From Shimia sagamensis (GTDB lineage: Bacteria; Pseudomonadota; Alphaproteobacteria; Rhodobacterales; Rhodobacteraceae): a stretch of 64,000 nucleotides of DNA. The stretch is taken from NCBI RefSeq assembly GCF_900182745.1, contig NZ_FXTY01000002.1:673196-737195 (forward strand). Direction: 5' to 3'. Position 1 is the first letter of the stretch. The number at the start of each line of letters is the position of its first letter. Made by a program: the position numbers and the translations under genes. The notes beneath the pieces are model-generated. The model did no database searches, had not been told where the DNA came from, and saw only the letters and a list, made by a program, of their open reading frames with translations. Below are positions 34,302 to 43,297 of the stretch, one piece after another.

Positions 34302-35513
34302 TCAACCCGCTTCCTCTGCCAGCGGCTCCACAACATCCAGCCAGCGCACATACAGCGCGCACAGCAACGAAGCAGCCACCACAGCCAACATCATCGACAT
34401 CATCAACACAGCCCCGTTTTCGGGGGAAAGAACCGCCCCGGTGAGGCTGGTCAACCCTGCCCCCGTTGCAACACTCATCGCGCCAGATAGCCCTGAGGCG
34501 CTGCCAGCCAATTTGGGACGCACTGACATGGCGCCACTATTTGTCGACGGCAATGTCAGCCCATTGCCCATACCGACAAAAATGACGGCCCCAACATAGG
34601 GAATTGGATGCACAAACCCAGCAAGCACAATTGCAAGCCCAGCGCACAACCCCACAAACCCGACAATTCGTCCGCCTATCATCAACTGCCAAAGCGGCCG
34701 CCTCTTGGCCAGACGACCTGACAAGAAGGACCCCAACGAAAACCCAATGGCAATGGCACCAACAGTCATACCAACCATGGTGGGACGTAGCCCAAAAACC
34801 GAAACCCCAATCAACACAATGCCGGTGATATAGATGTAAAACGCCCCAACCGAGAGGCTGCTACACAAGGTATACCCCCAGAACCGACGAGACTTGAGCA
34901 GCTCCGGATAAGTAGCAAACTGCTCCCCCATTGTGGCGGCCCGGTTTCTGTTGGTTTCGCCAAGGTCACGCCAAGTAAGAACCAATATCCCAAGACCAAC
35001 CAACGCATAGGCCGCAAAATTGGAACGCCAACCAAAAGCTTCGTGCAAAAGGCCTCCAATGGTTGGACCAGTCATAGGGGCAATGGCCATCACCATGGAT
35101 ATATAGCCAAGCATGCTGGCGGCTTCCCGTGGCCCATGCATGTCGCGAACCACGGCTCGGCTTAGGGCGATGCCGACCACCCCCGTAGCCTGCAACAACC
35201 GAAAGGCCAGAAACCCGACAATGTCTTGCGCCAGAAAACAGCCGACGGATCCAATCGCAAAGCCCGCCAACCCCAGCAACATAATTGGCCTGCGACCGTA
35301 ACGATCTGACAAGGGTCCAATGATGATCTGCAGCACAGCAGTCACCGCCAAAAAAGCCCCCATCGACAGGTTGGCCACGGCGTAGTCGACACCAAAATCC
35401 TCCGCAATCGCCGACAGCGACGGCAGAAACATGTTGAGTGAAAGAACCGACATCGCGGTCAACAAGATCAAAGTGTTGAGATGTGGAGCGCTCCGTTTGA
35501 CCGACACACTCAA
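34302..35513 (-). CDS. MFS transporter, Bcr/CflA-type drug exporter
   Basis: A 403-residue major facilitator with twelve predicted membrane helices. Motif A appears as GPLSDRYGRRPIMLLG after helix 2, and RAVVRDMHGPREAASMLGYISM and TGPTIGGLL resemble the Bcr/CflA subfamily of proton-coupled drug exporters. The frame starts at a TTG (35513) that overlaps the AsmA stop by three bases, an unusual start with only a weak site; a GTG at 35507 is possible. The last helix is followed by a short tail. Its substrate is unknown. Confidence 0.85.
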   Translation of the reverse strand: MSVSVKRSAPHLNTLILLTAMSVLSLNMFLPSLSAIAEDFGVDYAVANLSMGAFLAVTAVLQIIIGPLSDRYGRRPIMLLGLAGFAIGSVGCFLAQDIVGFLAFRLLQATGVVGIALSRAVVRDMHGPREAASMLGYISMVMAIAPMTGPTIGGLLHEAFGWRSNFAAYALVGLGILVLTWRDLGETNRNRAATMGEQFATYPELLKSRRFWGYTLCSSLSVGAFYIYITGIVLIGVSVFGLRPTMVGMTVGAIAIGFSLGSFLSGRLAKRRPLWQLMIGGRIVGFVGLCAGLAIVLAGFVHPIPYVGAVIFVGMGNGLTLPSTNSGAMSVRPKLAGSASGLSGAMSVATGAGLTSLTGAVLSPENGAVLMMSMMLAVVAASLLCALYVRWLDVVEPLAEEAG

Positions 35514-37456
35514 TTGCCGCCCAGCAAGTTCTGCAATCCGCGCAATGCCTCTTTCTCCAGCTTGTCTTTGATCGCATCCTCGGTGGACTGACCCTCCTGC
35601 TTCTCCAGCCCCAACTCCTTCTCCAACTTCTGTTTCGCTTCGTCTTCAGCCGCTTTGATTTCCTTATCAAAGCTACGCTTCAACGCTTTTTCCAAATCCG
35701 GCACAATGCTGGGATTGCTCCAGCTTCCGGTGATTTTCACCGGCACTATCAGGCTCGGCCCATCTGGCCCACGCAGCTGCGGCGAAAACACATAATCGAT
35801 GGTACGCAGCCCCAAACCCACGGTGCCTTTTCCCGTCGCCGCGAGCCTGGACAGGCTCATCAACAGATCGTTGTTGGTTAGAACCCCATCGGCAATTGTC
35901 CAAGTTGCGACCATGCTGTTGAACACCGTTGTGCCCCCGGTCACATCTCCGCGCAACAGCTTGTCCAGATCCATGCCTTCAATGGTGCCACGCCCGACCT
36001 CAACACGGCCGTCCCCGCTCATATTGTTCATCAACGCGTCCAGCGACGCTCCGGAACTCAAAAAACGGCTCTCAAAATCCGCCTTGCCTGTGAAACGATC
36101 CAAATCCGCCGTGGCGGCCAAAAACGGCTGCAGCGCGATCTGCGCCACCTTCAAATCCCCGCGCACGGAAAAGCCGCTGCGGTTGTTGGCCACAAACGTG
36201 CCGGACACGGCACCTTCATAGGCTTGCATTTCCTGAAGCGTCGCCACCGCACGCGCGCGGTCAATTTCAACCGTCGCACGGGTCTTGCCAAAGGTGATGC
36301 CATTCAAATCCATCGCCTCTGCAGCAAAACTGATAGTGCCATCCACCAACGCCAATGCGCTCGCATCAATTGGGGCTTTGGACCAGCCAACCGGGGCGGC
36401 ATTGTCATTTGCCGCGCCGCCGCCTTCACCATCCTCCGATACAAACCGCAACGTCTGCGTGGCCACCTGCGCCGCCACTTTCGGACGCGGGCCGTTTAAA
36501 TTTACGTCCGCCTGCACGGACAGGTCATTGCCCATGGCCGACACCTGCCCGCCGCGCACGGACACCACGCCAGTGCGGGTCAATGTCACATCGCCAGCCA
36601 CTGCCAGAGGTCCCTCCAAACCGCCGGCACCCAGCGCCGCCAAAAACACCGCCGCATCCGGTGCTGTCACATTCAGCTTGCCGCTCGCCTCCGGCGCAAT
36701 CCCGGCCCGACCACTGAAGGTGGCTGTGCCACCGCCGGCCTGCAAGGCCAGCTCCACTGGAGACACGCCGCCTGCCATCATCTCCAACGGCGCCGCAATC
36801 GTTGCATCAACTGTCAGCGGAGCACCAAACGGGCTCACCTTGACCGTGAGATCCGCAGCCTTGTCCACTCCGGGCCAAGCCATCTGCAGCGACACACCTG
36901 ACAGCTCCTGCCGCGCCGCGCCATGCTCGATGTAGCGCACCTGCGCATCTCTGATCACCAAGCGTTCCAACGCAAAGTTTTCCAAGCCTGTCTCAGCCGT
37001 AGGCGCAGGTTCTGGCGTGGCCTCACCGCTGGATGGTGCTCCGGACGACTGCGCGCCAGTTGAAACACCCCCCGCACTCAAATCCCAGTTCACCCGACCA
37101 TCCGCAGTTTTCTCCAGCAACACATCCGGCGCCACTAGCTCGACATTTTTGACCCGAATATTGCCACCAATCGCCGCCATCACGTCTACGCCAATCACCG
37201 CTTTGTCTGCCGTGAACATCGGACCACGCTCGGACCACGCCGCATTGCCAAAACTGACCTTCTCCGTGGTCACCCCCAACACCGGATACCAGCTGATGCC
37301 AACCTTGCCCTCAAACGTCAGCTCTCGACCGGTCATCGCTTTGACCTGATCCGCCGCCAATTTTGCAATTTTCTCACCCGGCAACGCCACAATCAGCACC
37401 ACCGCGCCAATTGCCAAAATCAAAACCGCTGCCACCAATCCCCGGATCACCTTCAT
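35510..37456 (-). CDS. AsmA family protein
   Basis: A 648-residue AsmA-like protein of the inner-membrane/periplasm interface, related to the lipid-transport proteins of the AsmA/TamB class. A single N-terminal helix (IRGLVAAVLILAIGAVVLIV) is followed by a long periplasmic beta-rich body, with the family N-terminus GRELTFEGKVGISWYPVLGV and the C-terminal segment KADFESRFLSSGASLDALM near residue 475. The extreme C-terminus is charged and helical. It overlaps the MFS gene by a few bases, suggesting one transcript. Its role would be in outer-membrane assembly or lipid traffic. Confidence 0.9.
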   Translation of the reverse strand: MKVIRGLVAAVLILAIGAVVLIVALPGEKIAKLAADQVKAMTGRELTFEGKVGISWYPVLGVTTEKVSFGNAAWSERGPMFTADKAVIGVDVMAAIGGNIRVKNVELVAPDVLLEKTADGRVNWDLSAGGVSTGAQSSGAPSSGEATPEPAPTAETGLENFALERLVIRDAQVRYIEHGAARQELSGVSLQMAWPGVDKAADLTVKVSPFGAPLTVDATIAAPLEMMAGGVSPVELALQAGGGTATFSGRAGIAPEASGKLNVTAPDAAVFLAALGAGGLEGPLAVAGDVTLTRTGVVSVRGGQVSAMGNDLSVQADVNLNGPRPKVAAQVATQTLRFVSEDGEGGGAANDNAAPVGWSKAPIDASALALVDGTISFAAEAMDLNGITFGKTRATVEIDRARAVATLQEMQAYEGAVSGTFVANNRSGFSVRGDLKVAQIALQPFLAATADLDRFTGKADFESRFLSSGASLDALMNNMSGDGRVEVGRGTIEGMDLDKLLRGDVTGGTTVFNSMVATWTIADGVLTNNDLLMSLSRLAATGKGTVGLGLRTIDYVFSPQLRGPDGPSLIVPVKITGSWSNPSIVPDLEKALKRSFDKEIKAAEDEAKQKLEKELGLEKQEGQSTEDAIKDKLEKEALRGLQNLLGGN

Positions 37457-37568
37457 CGGAGACCTCCTTTACTGCCCAACCAGAGCCTAAGCGCCCAAGA
37501 ACACACACGCAATGCATCAAAGCCCCTTCCCCTTTGCCAAACCGCGCGCACTGCCCTATATGCGCCCC

Positions 37569-38951
37569 ATGTCCAGCAACCCGCCAGAACTCCGCCCCGA
37601 CCTCGCCCGCACCACCCTCACAGGGGACGCGCGCCCCGGCCAGCCGACCATCGGCATGGTTTCCCTTGGCTGTCCCAAAGCCTTGGTCGACAGCGAGCGC
37701 ATCCTCACCCGTCTGCGGGCCGAAGGCTATGGCATCTCGCCGGACTACTCTGGCGCCGACGCCGTGATTGTGAACACCTGCGGCTTTCTGGACTCCGCCA
37801 AGGCCGAGAGTCTTCAGGCAATTGGTGAGGCCATTCAGGAAAACGGCAAAGTGATTGTGACCGGCTGCCTTGGCGCAGAGCCTGAGTACATCACCGGCGC
37901 GCATCCCAAAGTGCTCGCCGTAACTGGACCACATCAATACGAGCAGGTGCTCGATGCCGTACATGGCGCCGTGCCACCCAGCCCCGATCCTTTTATTGAT
38001 CTGCTGCCAGCCAAAAACGTGTCGCTCACCCCGCGTCACTACAGTTATCTAAAGATTTCAGAGGGGTGCAACCACAAGTGCAAGTTCTGCATCATCCCGG
38101 ACATGCGTGGCAAGCTGGCGTCGCGCCCCGTACATGCCATCCTGCGAGAGGCAGAAAAACTGGTGGAAAGCGGCGTGCGCGAACTGCTGGTGATTTCACA
38201 AGACACCTCCGCTTATGGGCTCGACCGCAAATACAGCACCCACCCTTGGAAAGACCGCGAAGTGCGCAGCCACATCACCGATCTGGCCCGCGAACTTGGC
38301 CAATTTGACGCCTGGGTGCGCCTGCACTACGTCTACCCCTACCCCCATGTGCGTGAGCTGATCCCCCTGATGGCGGACGGACTGATCCTGCCCTATCTGG
38401 ACATCCCGTTCCAACACAGCCACCCGGACACGCTCAAACGCATGGCCCGCCCGGCGCACACCTCCAAAACCCTGACCGAGATCGCCGCCTGGCGCGAGAT
38501 CTGCCCAGACATCACCCTGCGCTCCACCTTCATTGTCGGCTACCCTGGCGAAACCGAAGCTGAATTCCAGCACCTCTTGGACTGGATGGACGAAGCCCAA
38601 CTCGACCGTGTGGGCTGCTTCCAGTACGAAAACGTCGACGGCGCGCGCTCTAACGAGCTGCCAGACCATGTGCCTGCCGAGGTCAAACAAGAGCGCTGGG
38701 AGCGGTTTATGGAGAAGGCACAGGCCATTTCCGAGGCCAAACTCGCCGCAAAAGTGGGTCAGACCCTAGATGTGATCGTCGACGACATCGATGAAGACGG
38801 CATCGCCACCTGCCGCACCAAAGCCGACGCGCCAGAGATCGACGGCAACCTGTTCATTGACGAAGGCACGGAAGGGTTGACCGTTGGCGACATCGTGTCT
38901 GTGGAAGTGGATGAGGCCGGGGAGTATGATTTGTGGGGTAAGTTAGGCTGA
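37569..38951 (+). CDS. rimO: Ribosomal protein S12 methylthiotransferase RimO
   Basis: RimO is a radical-SAM methylthiotransferase that modifies an Asp of ribosomal protein S12. Domains are visible in order: the UPF0004 N-terminal part with cysteines in [20 protein letters not shown] and [10 protein letters not shown]; the radical-SAM CxxxCxxC in [18 protein letters not shown] (about residue 165); and a C-terminal TRAM region. The start at 37569 is a guess with no clear Shine-Dalgarno; 37560 or 37512 are in frame. The total is about 460 residues, normal for RimO rather than MiaB (QDTSAYG and the PDMRG motif). Confidence 0.93.
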   Translation: MSSNPPELRPDLARTTLTGDARPGQPTIGMVSLGCPKALVDSERILTRLRAEGYGISPDYSGADAVIVNTCGFLDSAKAESLQAIGEAIQENGKVIVTGCLGAEPEYITGAHPKVLAVTGPHQYEQVLDAVHGAVPPSPDPFIDLLPAKNVSLTPRHYSYLKISEGCNHKCKFCIIPDMRGKLASRPVHAILREAEKLVESGVRELLVISQDTSAYGLDRKYSTHPWKDREVRSHITDLARELGQFDAWVRLHYVYPYPHVRELIPLMADGLILPYLDIPFQHSHPDTLKRMARPAHTSKTLTEIAAWREICPDITLRSTFIVGYPGETEAEFQHLLDWMDEAQLDRVGCFQYENVDGARSNELPDHVPAEVKQERWERFMEKAQAISEAKLAAKVGQTLDVIVDDIDEDGIATCRTKADAPEIDGNLFIDEGTEGLTVGDIVSVEVDEAGEYDLWGKLG

Positions 38952-38958
38952 GGTCACC

Positions 38959-39789
38959 ATGTTTCGAACGTTTCTACCCAATCTCAAAAACATAAGTATT
39001 GGGGCGTTTTGTGGCGCATGCTTCGGCATCTGTTTCATGTTGCTGATCGAGGCGCCGCTTTCAGAAAACTACGTCAAATATGGGACTTTCGGTATTGGAG
39101 CCTTGGTCGCACTTCTTGGTTCTGGATTAGCACTAGCCGGCGTTCTGGCAAACATAGACAATCAAAATCGCCTTGCGGAGGAAGAAAACGAAAAATCACT
39201 TCTTGCCGCCCGAGCAGCACTTCCGCCTGTCCTTTCGTCGCTGTACCAAAAGTGTTCCAATGCGTTTGAGATTTCAGACAACCAGCTTGAAGAGAGGCGG
39301 AACGAGAAAATGGCCCTCCGTCTGCTCTCCGAGTTGGAGCTTTCATCAAACGAACTAAAATCTCTAACTGAATGCATCAAACATGCAGACGCAGACACTG
39401 CACGCTGGCTGTCTCTAATTATCTCGCATTTTCAGATCGCTCAAGCACGACTAAACCGTCATTTGTTGAACAGCGATTTATATGCCGACCCACCGGAAGA
39501 TAACTACCAGTCTGTTGCTTATCGAGCAGTCGACTGGCTTGAAATCAAAGCGCTGGTTAGCCACGTTTTTGATTTCGCACGAACAGGTAAATTACCAGCG
39601 ACCGAACTAGATACTTCAAAGATTTCACTACCGATTGATAACTTCGGAACTGGTCCAACAGCGCGGTGCTGGGACCATACTTATGAAAACTTGATGGATC
39701 ACTACGATGAGAATGGAGGGACATCTAGTATTGGATTTCAGCAGCGTCTCCTTACTAATCCATTGATTTCAAACCAACCCAGCGCCTGA
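38959..39789 (+). CDS. Hypothetical membrane-anchored protein, AT-rich accessory gene
   Basis: A 276-residue protein with two N-terminal membrane helices (about residues 13-31 and 44-66), then a helical cytoplasmic part with coiled-coil character (DNQNRLAEEENEKSLLAARA). I recognise no family. Base composition and codon use (many AAT, TCT, TTA) differ from the flanking GC-rich genes, which suggests transfer. It starts 7 bp after rimO and ends at a nested palindromic element. It could be a small accessory membrane protein of unknown function. Confidence 0.65.
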   Translation: MFRTFLPNLKNISIGAFCGACFGICFMLLIEAPLSENYVKYGTFGIGALVALLGSGLALAGVLANIDNQNRLAEEENEKSLLAARAALPPVLSSLYQKCSNAFEISDNQLEERRNEKMALRLLSELELSSNELKSLTECIKHADADTARWLSLIISHFQIAQARLNRHLLNSDLYADPPEDNYQSVAYRAVDWLEIKALVSHVFDFARTGKLPATELDTSKISLPIDNFGTGPTARCWDHTYENLMDHYDENGGTSSIGFQQRLLTNPLISNQPSA

Positions 39790-39888
39790 CCCTGGGTGGG
39801 GGCTGAAAGCGCCCTCCCGTGGGGAGCGAGCGGCGGCTTGGAAAAGATCCGGGGGATCCTTTCGGCCGCAAGCAGGCGGAGCCCAGGG
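39790..39888. repeat. Nested palindromic element (BIME/REP-like)
   Basis: Three nested inverted repeats are visible: CCCTGGG/CCCAGGG (39790-39796, 39882-39888), GCGGC/GCCGC (39833-39837, 39865-39869) and a 10-bp core GAAAAGATCC/GGATCCTTTC (39841-39850, 39854-39863; one mismatch). I believe similar GATCC-cored palindromes occur between genes in other Rhodobacterales genomes, so this is probably a dispersed intergenic element; a genome-wide search would test that. Confidence 0.55.
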
Positions 39889-39969
39889 CGCTGGCCAAAT
39901 CAACGATTTGGCCCAAGAGAGACACATTCAAATGCATCTGCTACGCTCCCCGAAACAGGGAGACCCACC

Positions 39970-40257
39970 ATGCCTGCTTATCTGATCTACGACGTCGACA
40001 TCCACGATCCAGAACCCTACGGCCAATTCATGGCGCAGGTGAAACCGCTGGTCGAGAAAATGGGCGGGACATACCTCGTGCGCGGCGGCGCCCATGAGGT
40101 GCTCGAAGGCGACTGGTCCCCCAATCGCATCGTGTTGTTTGAATTTCCCGATATGGACAGCGCCCGCGCGCTGTTTAATTCACCGGATTACGCCCCGCTA
40201 AAAGCCCTGCGGCAAAGTTGCTCCACCGGCAAGGCGGTGGTGGTCGAAGGCCTGTAA
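39970..40257 (+). CDS. DUF1330 domain protein
   Basis: A 95-residue protein of the dimeric alpha-beta barrel (DUF1330) family: AYLIYDVDIHDPEPYGQFMA, GGTYLVRGGAHEVLEGDW and RIVLFEFPDMDSARALF fit the family. Members are often stress-related with no proven reaction. The ATG at 39970 follows CAGGGAG. The reading frame continues upstream to 39796 but lies in the palindromic element, so the longer start is rejected. It stands alone, followed by convergent cysteine-rich genes. Confidence 0.85.
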   Translation: MPAYLIYDVDIHDPEPYGQFMAQVKPLVEKMGGTYLVRGGAHEVLEGDWSPNRIVLFEFPDMDSARALFNSPDYAPLKALRQSCSTGKAVVVEGL

Positions 40258-40277
40258 TGGCCTTCGTATAGGGGCGT

Positions 40278-40526
40278 TCAGCCCTGCTGCATTTCTTTGA
40301 ACAGCTCCACGTTCATGCAGTAGTCCGGCGCATTGGCCGCGCTGTCGTTGAGTTCCTGAAACTTCTGACAGGCCCCCAGCTCTTTGCATTTGGTGCATTG
40401 CATCACCGCACTGCGGTACTCTTTAGCTTTCTCCGGGTTGGCCATAATCACTTCCTCCCAATCCACGCCAACGCGTTTGGACATGCCTGTGACCAAATCG
40501 GTGTGCTGGCTCATTTTCTCAAACAT
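40278..40526 (-). CDS. DUF6455-like cysteine-rich small protein (copy 1)
   Basis: An 82-residue protein with C-x2-C-x5-C (CTKCKELGAC) and a later Cys in PDYCMNVEL, a four-cysteine pattern that suggests a metal or Fe-S site. It is one of four tandem paralogues (40278-41407), all with similar layout: a helical N-terminal half, the cysteine knuckle and a C-terminal helix ending in KLxxx. I match them to the DUF6455 family of Rhodobacterales, from memory of the family layout. No function is known. GGAGCC lies just before the ATG at 40526. Confidence 0.72.
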   Translation of the reverse strand: MFEKMSQHTDLVTGMSKRVGVDWEEVIMANPEKAKEYRSAVMQCTKCKELGACQKFQELNDSAANAPDYCMNVELFKEMQQG

Positions 40527-40559
40527 CGCTGGCTCCTTTTCCTGTTGTGACGCGCGGGG

Positions 40560-40826
40560 TCAGCCCGCCGCCAATTTCTCAAACAACTCCGCATGACAGC
40601 AGAAGTCTGGTGCGTCTTTTTTCGCCCCCGCCTGCTGCCCCAGAAAGCTCTGGCAGGCCTCGGTGTGCGGACACATGCGACAGCGCGTGACCATGGCGGC
40701 GTAGTCTTCCGCGCTCAATCTCTGGTCCAGCATCGCTTCGCTCAATGACACTCCCAGCACCCGCGCCATGCTGCGGGTCAACCAAAAATGTGTCACCGGG
40801 TCTCCCAATGGCTGTACGTTTCCCAT
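40560..40826 (-). CDS. DUF6455-like cysteine-rich small protein (copy 2)
   Basis: An 88-residue paralogue of its neighbours. The cysteine knuckle is CRMCPHTEAC (C-x2-C-x5-C), followed after 17 residues by Cys-Cys in PDFCCHAEL. N-terminal text HFWLTRSMARVLGVSL is close to that of copy 3 (HYWLAQRMAQLTQTDL), so these two are the most similar pair. The ATG at 40826 overlaps the stop of copy 3 by one base (TGATG), so they are translationally coupled. Confidence 0.72.
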   Translation of the reverse strand: MGNVQPLGDPVTHFWLTRSMARVLGVSLSEAMLDQRLSAEDYAAMVTRCRMCPHTEACQSFLGQQAGAKKDAPDFCCHAELFEKLAAG

Positions 40827-41107
40827 CACCCCTGCGCCTCCAACGCATCTTTGAGCCGCTTAAAACGGTCTTTGTTCACACAGGGCGCCGGCGCCCGCTC
40901 TTCGGTAAGCGCATCGCGTTCATGCGCCGTCAGATAACGGTCACATCCGGCTTCCCAGTCACAGCCGCGACAGTTCTCCACCATCTCGGCCCAATCTTCT
41001 TGTGAGAGCTGCGCCCGCGTCATCGCCGCCACCAAATCGGTCTGGGTCAACTGCGCCATGCGCTGCGCCAGCCAATAGTGATCTGTACGATCCCCCAGCG
41101 GTTTCAT
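40826..41107 (-). CDS. DUF6455-like cysteine-rich small protein (copy 3)
   Basis: A 93-residue paralogue with knuckle CRGCDWEAGC and a later Cys in PAPCVNKDRF after 20 residues. Its tail (RFKRLKDALEAQG) is longer. The stop overlaps the copy 2 start. It starts 30 bp after the copy 4 stop, so these genes are probably one transcript with copy 2. No membrane segments or signal peptide are seen, so it is likely cytoplasmic. Confidence 0.72.
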   Translation of the reverse strand: MKPLGDRTDHYWLAQRMAQLTQTDLVAAMTRAQLSQEDWAEMVENCRGCDWEAGCDRYLTAHERDALTEERAPAPCVNKDRFKRLKDALEAQG

Positions 41108-41137
41108 CTCTCACCTTCCTGCCACCGTGACGGTGAC

Positions 41138-41407
41138 CTATTGATCACCTTGCAGGCGTTTCAGCAGTGTGGTGTTGCGGCAATAATGCGGCGTGGCCAC
41201 AACCGCCCCGCCTGCCTGAAGCCTCTGCGCACAATCCTCAGGCTGGCTGCATGTGGTGCAGCGCAGAACCGCGTCGGAAATCTCGTCAAACTTAAGCGCG
41301 CCGCGAATGGCCGCTTCCTGCAAATCCATCCCCAAACGACTCGCAGTCTCATCCAAAAGCGCCGCATGGTGGCGCAGCTGGGCAGTCCGATCTGAAACAG
41401 GGGTCAT
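41138..41407 (-). CDS. DUF6455-like cysteine-rich small protein (copy 4)
   Basis: An 89-residue paralogue, the first of the four in transcription order. Its knuckle is CTTCSQPEDC, followed after 16 residues by Cys in PHYCRNTTL. The N-terminal half LLDETASRLGMDLQEAAIRG is helical, with the same spacing to the knuckle as in the other copies. The ATG at 41407 has a purine-rich stretch GGAGATG a few bases upstream. Tandem duplication followed by divergence explains the cluster. Confidence 0.72.
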   Translation of the reverse strand: MTPVSDRTAQLRHHAALLDETASRLGMDLQEAAIRGALKFDEISDAVLRCTTCSQPEDCAQRLQAGGAVVATPHYCRNTTLLKRLQGDQ

Positions 41408-41506
41408 AGGCGCATCTCCAATGGCTGACCGACACAGTCTATCAGCAGAGGCGCAATCCCCCTTTGACCTGCATCAATCGCCATTTCGAGATGAATTTGA
41501 TCGCGC

Positions 41507-41860
41507 TTAGGTCAGCGCCTCAAGGTATGCCCGTACGCAATCTTGCACCCGACGGAACCGATCTCCACCCAGCTTTGTGCCGCCATACCAACGGGTTACA
41601 ACCACGATATGATCTTTGAGCTCTTCGCGTTCTAACATCCGCAGAATCACCAACCCCGCGCCACTCTCGCCGTCGTCACTTTTTAACGGTGTGCCGTCAT
41701 CCATCAAAACAGCCCAAGTGTTGTGGGTTGCCTTGGCAAATTTCTTACTGCGCTTAAGCTCTTTGAGAAACGCATCCGCTTCTTTGCGGCTGGTCACCTT
41801 GCCGCCGGACACAGCATACTTACTGCCCCGATCGGTGACCACATTGGTCAGCTGCAACAC
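41507..41860 (-). CDS. IMPACT (UPF0029/YigZ) family protein
   Basis: A 117-residue protein matching the IMPACT N-terminal domain: KATHNTWAVLMDDGTPLKSDDGESGAG and VVVTRWYGGTKLGGDRFRRV are the family signatures. YigZ proteins are about 200 residues with an extra ferredoxin-like C-terminal domain; that domain is missing here, as in some short forms. The start is GTG (41860). It lies four bases after the M48 peptidase stop, so they probably share a transcript. The biochemical role is unknown, possibly translation related. Confidence 0.87.
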   Translation of the reverse strand: MLQLTNVVTDRGSKYAVSGGKVTSRKEADAFLKELKRSKKFAKATHNTWAVLMDDGTPLKSDDGESGAGLVILRMLEREELKDHIVVVTRWYGGTKLGGDRFRRVQDCVRAYLEALT

Positions 41861-41864
41861 GCGC

Positions 41865-42593
41865 CTACAGCCCTGCCGCCGTTTGTTTCACAATCGCCAC
41901 GCGCGACGCATTGGGCGGGTGTGTGCCCAGGAACTGGTTGCCCGGATCCGGCGTGCGCTCAAAGAAGTTCACCCCAATCAGCGGATCATAGCCGGATTTT
42001 TTGGTCAGGATTGTGCCCAGCTGATCGGCCTCCAGCTCGTGGTTCTTGGAGAAACTGCGCGCCCCAACCCCTGCCCCCAAATCCATCGCCGCTTCCACCG
42101 CGTTGGCATCCCCTCCAGCCGCCGCCACCAGGATCGCACCCAATGCGGCTCCGGCCATTGCATTACCCTGACTGCGCGAAATATGGCCTTTGATATGATG
42201 CGCCGCCTCATGCCCCATGACAAAGGCCAACTCATGGCTGTTGCGCGTCTCCGCCACCAAAGGCGCGGTGAAGATGATCAACGGACGGCCGTTTTTGTCC
42301 AGCGTTTGATAAGCGTTGGCAACCTTGGTCTCTTTGGGGTCCACATAAATCTTGTAGTCACAATTGGTGCCCGGAGCAGTCCGCGCCTTACACTCACGCT
42401 CCACAACAGCTTCCATACGGGCTTTCACTGGGGCCAACCGCGATGCAGCCTGCCCAGTGGAAATCTGTGGCGCGGGCTTCTGTTGCACAGCTTGTTGCGG
42501 CGTCGGACTGGAGGTAGTCGACACACATCCGCTCAAAACGGCAGCCACCGCAAGGCCCACAAAGCTGGCTTTCACTGGCATTCTTTGGCGCAT
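41865..42593 (-). CDS. M48 family metallopeptidase lipoprotein
   Basis: A 242-residue periplasmic lipoprotein. The N-terminus ends in a lipobox VLSGC (the Cys is the lipidation site). The zinc motif HEAAH (in VMGHEAAHHIKGH) and the third ligand in NHELEADQLG are present, and GTHPPNASRV is typical of the YfgC/LoiP-like M48 family. Such enzymes police outer-membrane proteins. The ATG at 42593 follows GGGAGGG, a strong site; the frame extends to 42617 without support. It precedes the IMPACT gene. Confidence 0.9.
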   Translation of the reverse strand: MRQRMPVKASFVGLAVAAVLSGCVSTTSSPTPQQAVQQKPAPQISTGQAASRLAPVKARMEAVVERECKARTAPGTNCDYKIYVDPKETKVANAYQTLDKNGRPLIIFTAPLVAETRNSHELAFVMGHEAAHHIKGHISRSQGNAMAGAALGAILVAAAGGDANAVEAAMDLGAGVGARSFSKNHELEADQLGTILTKKSGYDPLIGVNFFERTPDPGNQFLGTHPPNASRVAIVKQTAAGL

Positions 42594-42708
42594 GACATCC
42601 CTCCCACAGGTGCCCAATTCTGTGACACAGGTGTAAATTTATCACCTAAACCCCCAGAGACCAGAGGGAAATGCTTGCGCCCCCTCCCCTATGCGTTACG
42701 CTGGGAAC

Positions 42709-42948
42709 ATGTTCAGCATCGAGCACGAATTTGACGCCACCGTTGTGACACTGGTCGACGAAGGCACCGCCCCCCTTGGCGAAGACGTCGTTATCAACAT
42801 GTTTGAGGATTGCATCACCATTGAGCAATATGATCCCCGGACTGACACAGTACAAAAGATCACCCTGTCCAACACGCAGGTCCAAGACCTGACCGCCGCG
42901 CTGGATTTGCCGGAAGGCGTCTACATGCTTAAGCGCAAATCAGACTAG
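42709..42948 (+). CDS. Hypothetical small protein (79 aa)
   Basis: A 79-residue acidic protein, MFSIEHEFDATVVTLVDEG, with a strand-rich pattern and no cysteines or membrane helix. I recognise no family. The ATG at 42709 has GGGAAC nearby as a weak site; the frame opens 18 bases earlier. It ends 8 bp before the convergent DUF167 gene. It is probably real, because the frame is intact and the codon use is like its neighbours, but its function is unknown. Confidence 0.65.
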   Translation: MFSIEHEFDATVVTLVDEGTAPLGEDVVINMFEDCITIEQYDPRTDTVQKITLSNTQVQDLTAALDLPEGVYMLKRKSD

Positions 42949-42955
42949 GCCACAG

Positions 42956-43207
42956 TTAGTCGACCCGAAACACTTTGTCCCGCGATGTTGTCCCGCGGAT
43001 CAAAGACAGGCGCGATTTGGCAAGCCCCAACGCCTTGGCCAACAGCTTTTGTACTGCGGCGTTGGCTTTCCCATTTTCTGGCACCACCGTCACATAAACA
43101 CGCAGAACCTCACCGTCCCGCACCACCCTATTGCGCGAGGCTTTGGGCGTCACGCGCACCGCAATCTCAGCGCCCTCACAGGCCAAGTCTGATAGATCAT
43201 TGGTCAT
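42956..43207 (-). CDS. DUF167 (UPF0235/YggU) family protein
   Basis: An 83-residue member of the UPF0235 family, with AVRVTPKASRNRV, VLRVYVTVVPENGKANAAVQKLLAKALG and a final segment SRLSLIRGTTSRDKVFRV, all family signatures. The NGKANAA motif is the most conserved part. No reaction is known. The ATG at 43207 lies at the edge of a gap shared with the divergent deacetylase gene. There is no operon partner. Confidence 0.92.
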   Translation of the reverse strand: MTNDLSDLACEGAEIAVRVTPKASRNRVVRDGEVLRVYVTVVPENGKANAAVQKLLAKALGLAKSRLSLIRGTTSRDKVFRVD

Positions 43208-43297
43208 TGCCTTGGCCCCACGTCAGTCACAGCGATTTACATTTCACAACTGCCCCGCATAGGGTAGCCCTCGCATGAGATGAGGGAGATTTACCAC

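Noticed and set aside
41616..42734. Plus-strand 372-codon frame over IMPACT and M48 genes
   Set aside because: Antisense to two recognisable genes; no conserved motif.
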